A DNA stretch of 64,000 bases, taken from Paraescarpia echinospica (lineage: Eukaryota > Annelida > Polychaeta > Sabellida > Siboglinidae). How positions within the stretch are numbered: the first letter of the stretch is position 1; every line of letters starts with the position of its first letter. The notes under the pieces are model-generated. The model ran no database searches. It was not told the origin of the DNA and saw nothing but the letters and a program-made list of their open reading frames with translations. Of the stretch, positions 61,741-64,000 are shown piece after piece. A program made the translations under genes and the position numbers. The DNA is taken from assembly GCA_020002185.1 (NCBI GenBank), contig CM034539.1, forward strand, positions 372,001-436,000, in the 5' to 3' direction.

Positions 61741-64000
61741 GATGTTTTATCTTGTCTAATGCAGTAGTACATTCAGTATTCACACAAAAAACATGTCCCA
61801 TGTCAAAGTGATCGAAGAAAATTTACGCATATCTCTCCAAAACAGTATTTTCAAGTGCACTCTTTGGGCGGACGGATCATTAATGTTGTCTTATCCCAAA
61901 TTGATGACCTGCATGTTACAAATCTTCACGAAGGCTAGCCTGATGTCAAGCTACACCCATAACTAGATTAACCACAAAAGGGAATGTATGTTACCCTTTC
62001 ATCTCCGTCACGTAAGTTACACGAAAATTGTACGTAAGTTATGGGTGTGAAAACTCATTCCCATTTGATGTTTTATCTTGTCTAATGCAGTTTTACATTT
62101 AATGTTCACAAAACATACATGTTCCATGTGAAAATGATAGAAACAAATTCACGCATATCACTACAAAACGGTATTTTCAAGTGCATTCTTTGGGCGGACG
62201 GATCGTTAATGTGGTCTTACTCCAAATTGATATCCTGCATGTTACAAATCTTCACGAAGGCTAGTCTGATATCAAGCAACAACCATAACTAGATTAACCA
62301 CAAAGGGGAGTGTGTGTTACCCTTTCATCTCCGTCACGTAAATTACACGAAAATTGTACGTAAGTTATGGGTGTGAAAATTAATTCCCATTTGATGTTTT
62401 ATCTTGTCTAATCCAGTAATATATTCAGTATTCACAAAAGAAACATGTCCCATGTCAAAGTGATCGAAGAAAATTTACGCATATCACTCCAAAACGGTAT
62501 TTTCAAGTGCACTCTTTGGGCGGACGGATCCTTAATGTGGTCTTATCCCAAATTGATGTCCTGCATGTTACAAATCTTCACGAAGGCTAGCCTGATGTCT
62601 AGCTACACCCATAACTAGATTAACCACAAAAGGGAATGTATGTTACCCTTTCATCTCCGTCACGTAAGTTACACGAAAATTGTACGTAAGTTATGGGTGT
62701 GAAAACTCATTCCCATTTGATGTTTTATCTTGTCTAATCCAGTAATACATTCAGTATTCACAAAAGAAACATGTCCCATGTCAAAGTGATTGAAACAAAA
62801 TTTCGCATATCTCTCCAAAACGGTATTTTCAAGTGCTCTCTTTGGGCGGAATGATCCTTAATGTGGTCTTACCTCAAATTGATGACCTGCATGTTACAAA
62901 TCTTTATGAAGGCTAGTCTGATGTCTAGCTACACCCATAACTAGATTAACCACAAATGGGAATGTATTTTACCCTCTCATCTCCGTCACGTAAGTTACAC
63001 GAAAATTGTACGTAAGTTATGGGTGTGAAAACTCATTCCCGTTTGATGTTTTATCTTGTCTAATGCAGTAGTACATTCAGTATTCACCCAAAAAACATGT
63101 CCCATGTCAAAGTGATCGAAACAAATTCACGCATATCACTCCAAAACGGTATTTCCAAGTGCATTCTTTGGGCGGACGGATCCTTAATGTGGTCTTACTC
63201 CAAATTGATATCCTGCATGTTACAAATCTTCACGAAGGCTAGTCTGATATCAAGCAACACCCATCAATAGATTAACCACAAAGGGGAACGTAAGTTACGC
63301 TTACATCTCCGTCACGTAAGTTACAAGAAAATTGTACGTAAATTATGGGTGTGAAAACTCATTCCAATTTGATGTTTTATCTTGTCTAATGCAGTAGTAC
63401 ATTCAGTATTCACAAAACAAAAATGTCCCATGTCAAAGTGATCCCAAAAAATTCACACATATCACTCCAAAACGGTATTTTCAAGTGCATTCTTTGGGCG
63501 GACGGATCCTTAATGTGGTCTTACCCCAAATTTATGTCCTGCATGTTAAAAATCTTCACGAAGGATAGCTTGATGTCAAGCTACACCCATAACTAGATTA
63601 ACCACAAAAGGGAATGTATGTTACCCTTTCATCTCCGTCACGTAAGTTACACGAAAATTGTACGTAAGTTATGGGTGTGAAAACTCATTCCCATTTGATG
63701 TTTTATCTTGTCTAATGCAGTAGTACATTCAGTATTCACACAAAAAACATGTCCCATGTCAAAGTAATCGAAACAAATTCACGCATATCACTCCAAAACG
63801 GTATTTCCAAGTGCATTCTTTGGGCGGACGGATCCTTAATGTGGTCTTACTCCAAATTGATATCCTGCATGTTACAAATCTTCACGAAGGCTAGTCTGAT
63901 ATCAAGCAACACCCATCAATAGATTAACCACCAAGGGGAACGTAAGTTAAGCTTACATCTCCGTCACGTAAGTTACAAGAAAATTGTACGTAAATTATGG
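61741..64000 (+). repeat. Mosaic end run F/I-C-J/I-G-F-A-F
   Basis: Units at 61741 (F head, I body with aaaacagtatttt and ggatcattaatgttgtc, shared with 50610), 62067 (C, with tttacatttaatgttc), 62393 (J/I), 62719 (G), 63045 (F, ttcacccaaaaaacatg), 63371 (A) and 63697 (F, 303 bp, cut by the window end). Confidence 0.82.

Larger units (their letters stand above)
53340..64000 (+). repeat. 326-bp satellite array, segment 3 (about 31 complete monomers)
   Basis: The segment begins at monomer position 77 of a C-type unit; the first complete unit starts at 53590 and the last (303 bp, cut by the window end) at 63697, giving 31 complete units. The same family and orientation continue, but type order is less regular than upstream, and units joining the head of one type to the tail of another are common. 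The array clearly continues past both window ends. Confidence 0.97.

Noticed and set aside
1..64000. rRNA, tRNA, telomeric repeat or bacterial operon content
   Set aside because: No such motifs seen; every line of sequence aligns by eye with the satellite monomer.

Overview
The whole window is one satellite DNA array. Every readable base belongs to a head-to-tail tandem repeat with a monomer of about 326 bp (variants of 324 to 329 bp), all in the same orientation, roughly 190 monomers in total. I found no protein-coding gene, RNA gene, transposon or unique sequence. One monomer counted by hand is about 39% G+C. Most monomers carry a BamHI site (GGATCC) at monomer position 134-139, counting from the g of gatgttttat. 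A BamHI satellite of 326-327 bp is the hallmark of the centromeric pBV family of beet (Beta vulgaris and relatives), so a beet centromere is my best guess. This rests on remembered unit length, restriction site and base composition, not on a sequence match.

Monomers fall into recurring types, named here A to L from shared diagnostic variants. The types recur in fixed order and form higher-order repeats (HORs) in which copies several monomers apart are nearly identical while neighbouring monomers differ clearly. Layout: 1-4238, a seven-monomer HOR (A B C D E F G, 2282 bp), one full copy and six units of a second; 4239-7103, another seven-unit order (F H C' I I A' J); 7104-8103, assembly gap; 8888-12799, six-unit ABCDJG twice; 12800-24859, variable 5- to 9-unit runs mostly starting A-E; 24860-28771, six-unit EFHCDJ twice; 28772-38553, five-unit K C' G I I (1630 bp), with three uninterrupted copies at 31382-36271; 38554-49631, eight-unit orders around A'-J-G and A-E-F-H; 49632-52339, K C' G I I again; 52340-53339, second gap; 53340-64000, a mosaic zone rich in C monomers and hybrid monomers.

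The array records its own rearrangement history: hybrid monomers with breakpoints mostly in the middle of the unit, a loss of one monomer by J x G exchange, a duplication whose copies lie about 43 kb apart, a stepwise indel series at the F/H junction, and a recurrent 13-bp segment that occurs in both orientations (GAAAAAAAATTTC and its exact reverse complement). Both 1000-base N gaps break the 326-bp register, so their lengths are probably placeholders. Nothing here acts as a gene set; the likely role of the array is structural (centromeric or pericentromeric heterochromatin).
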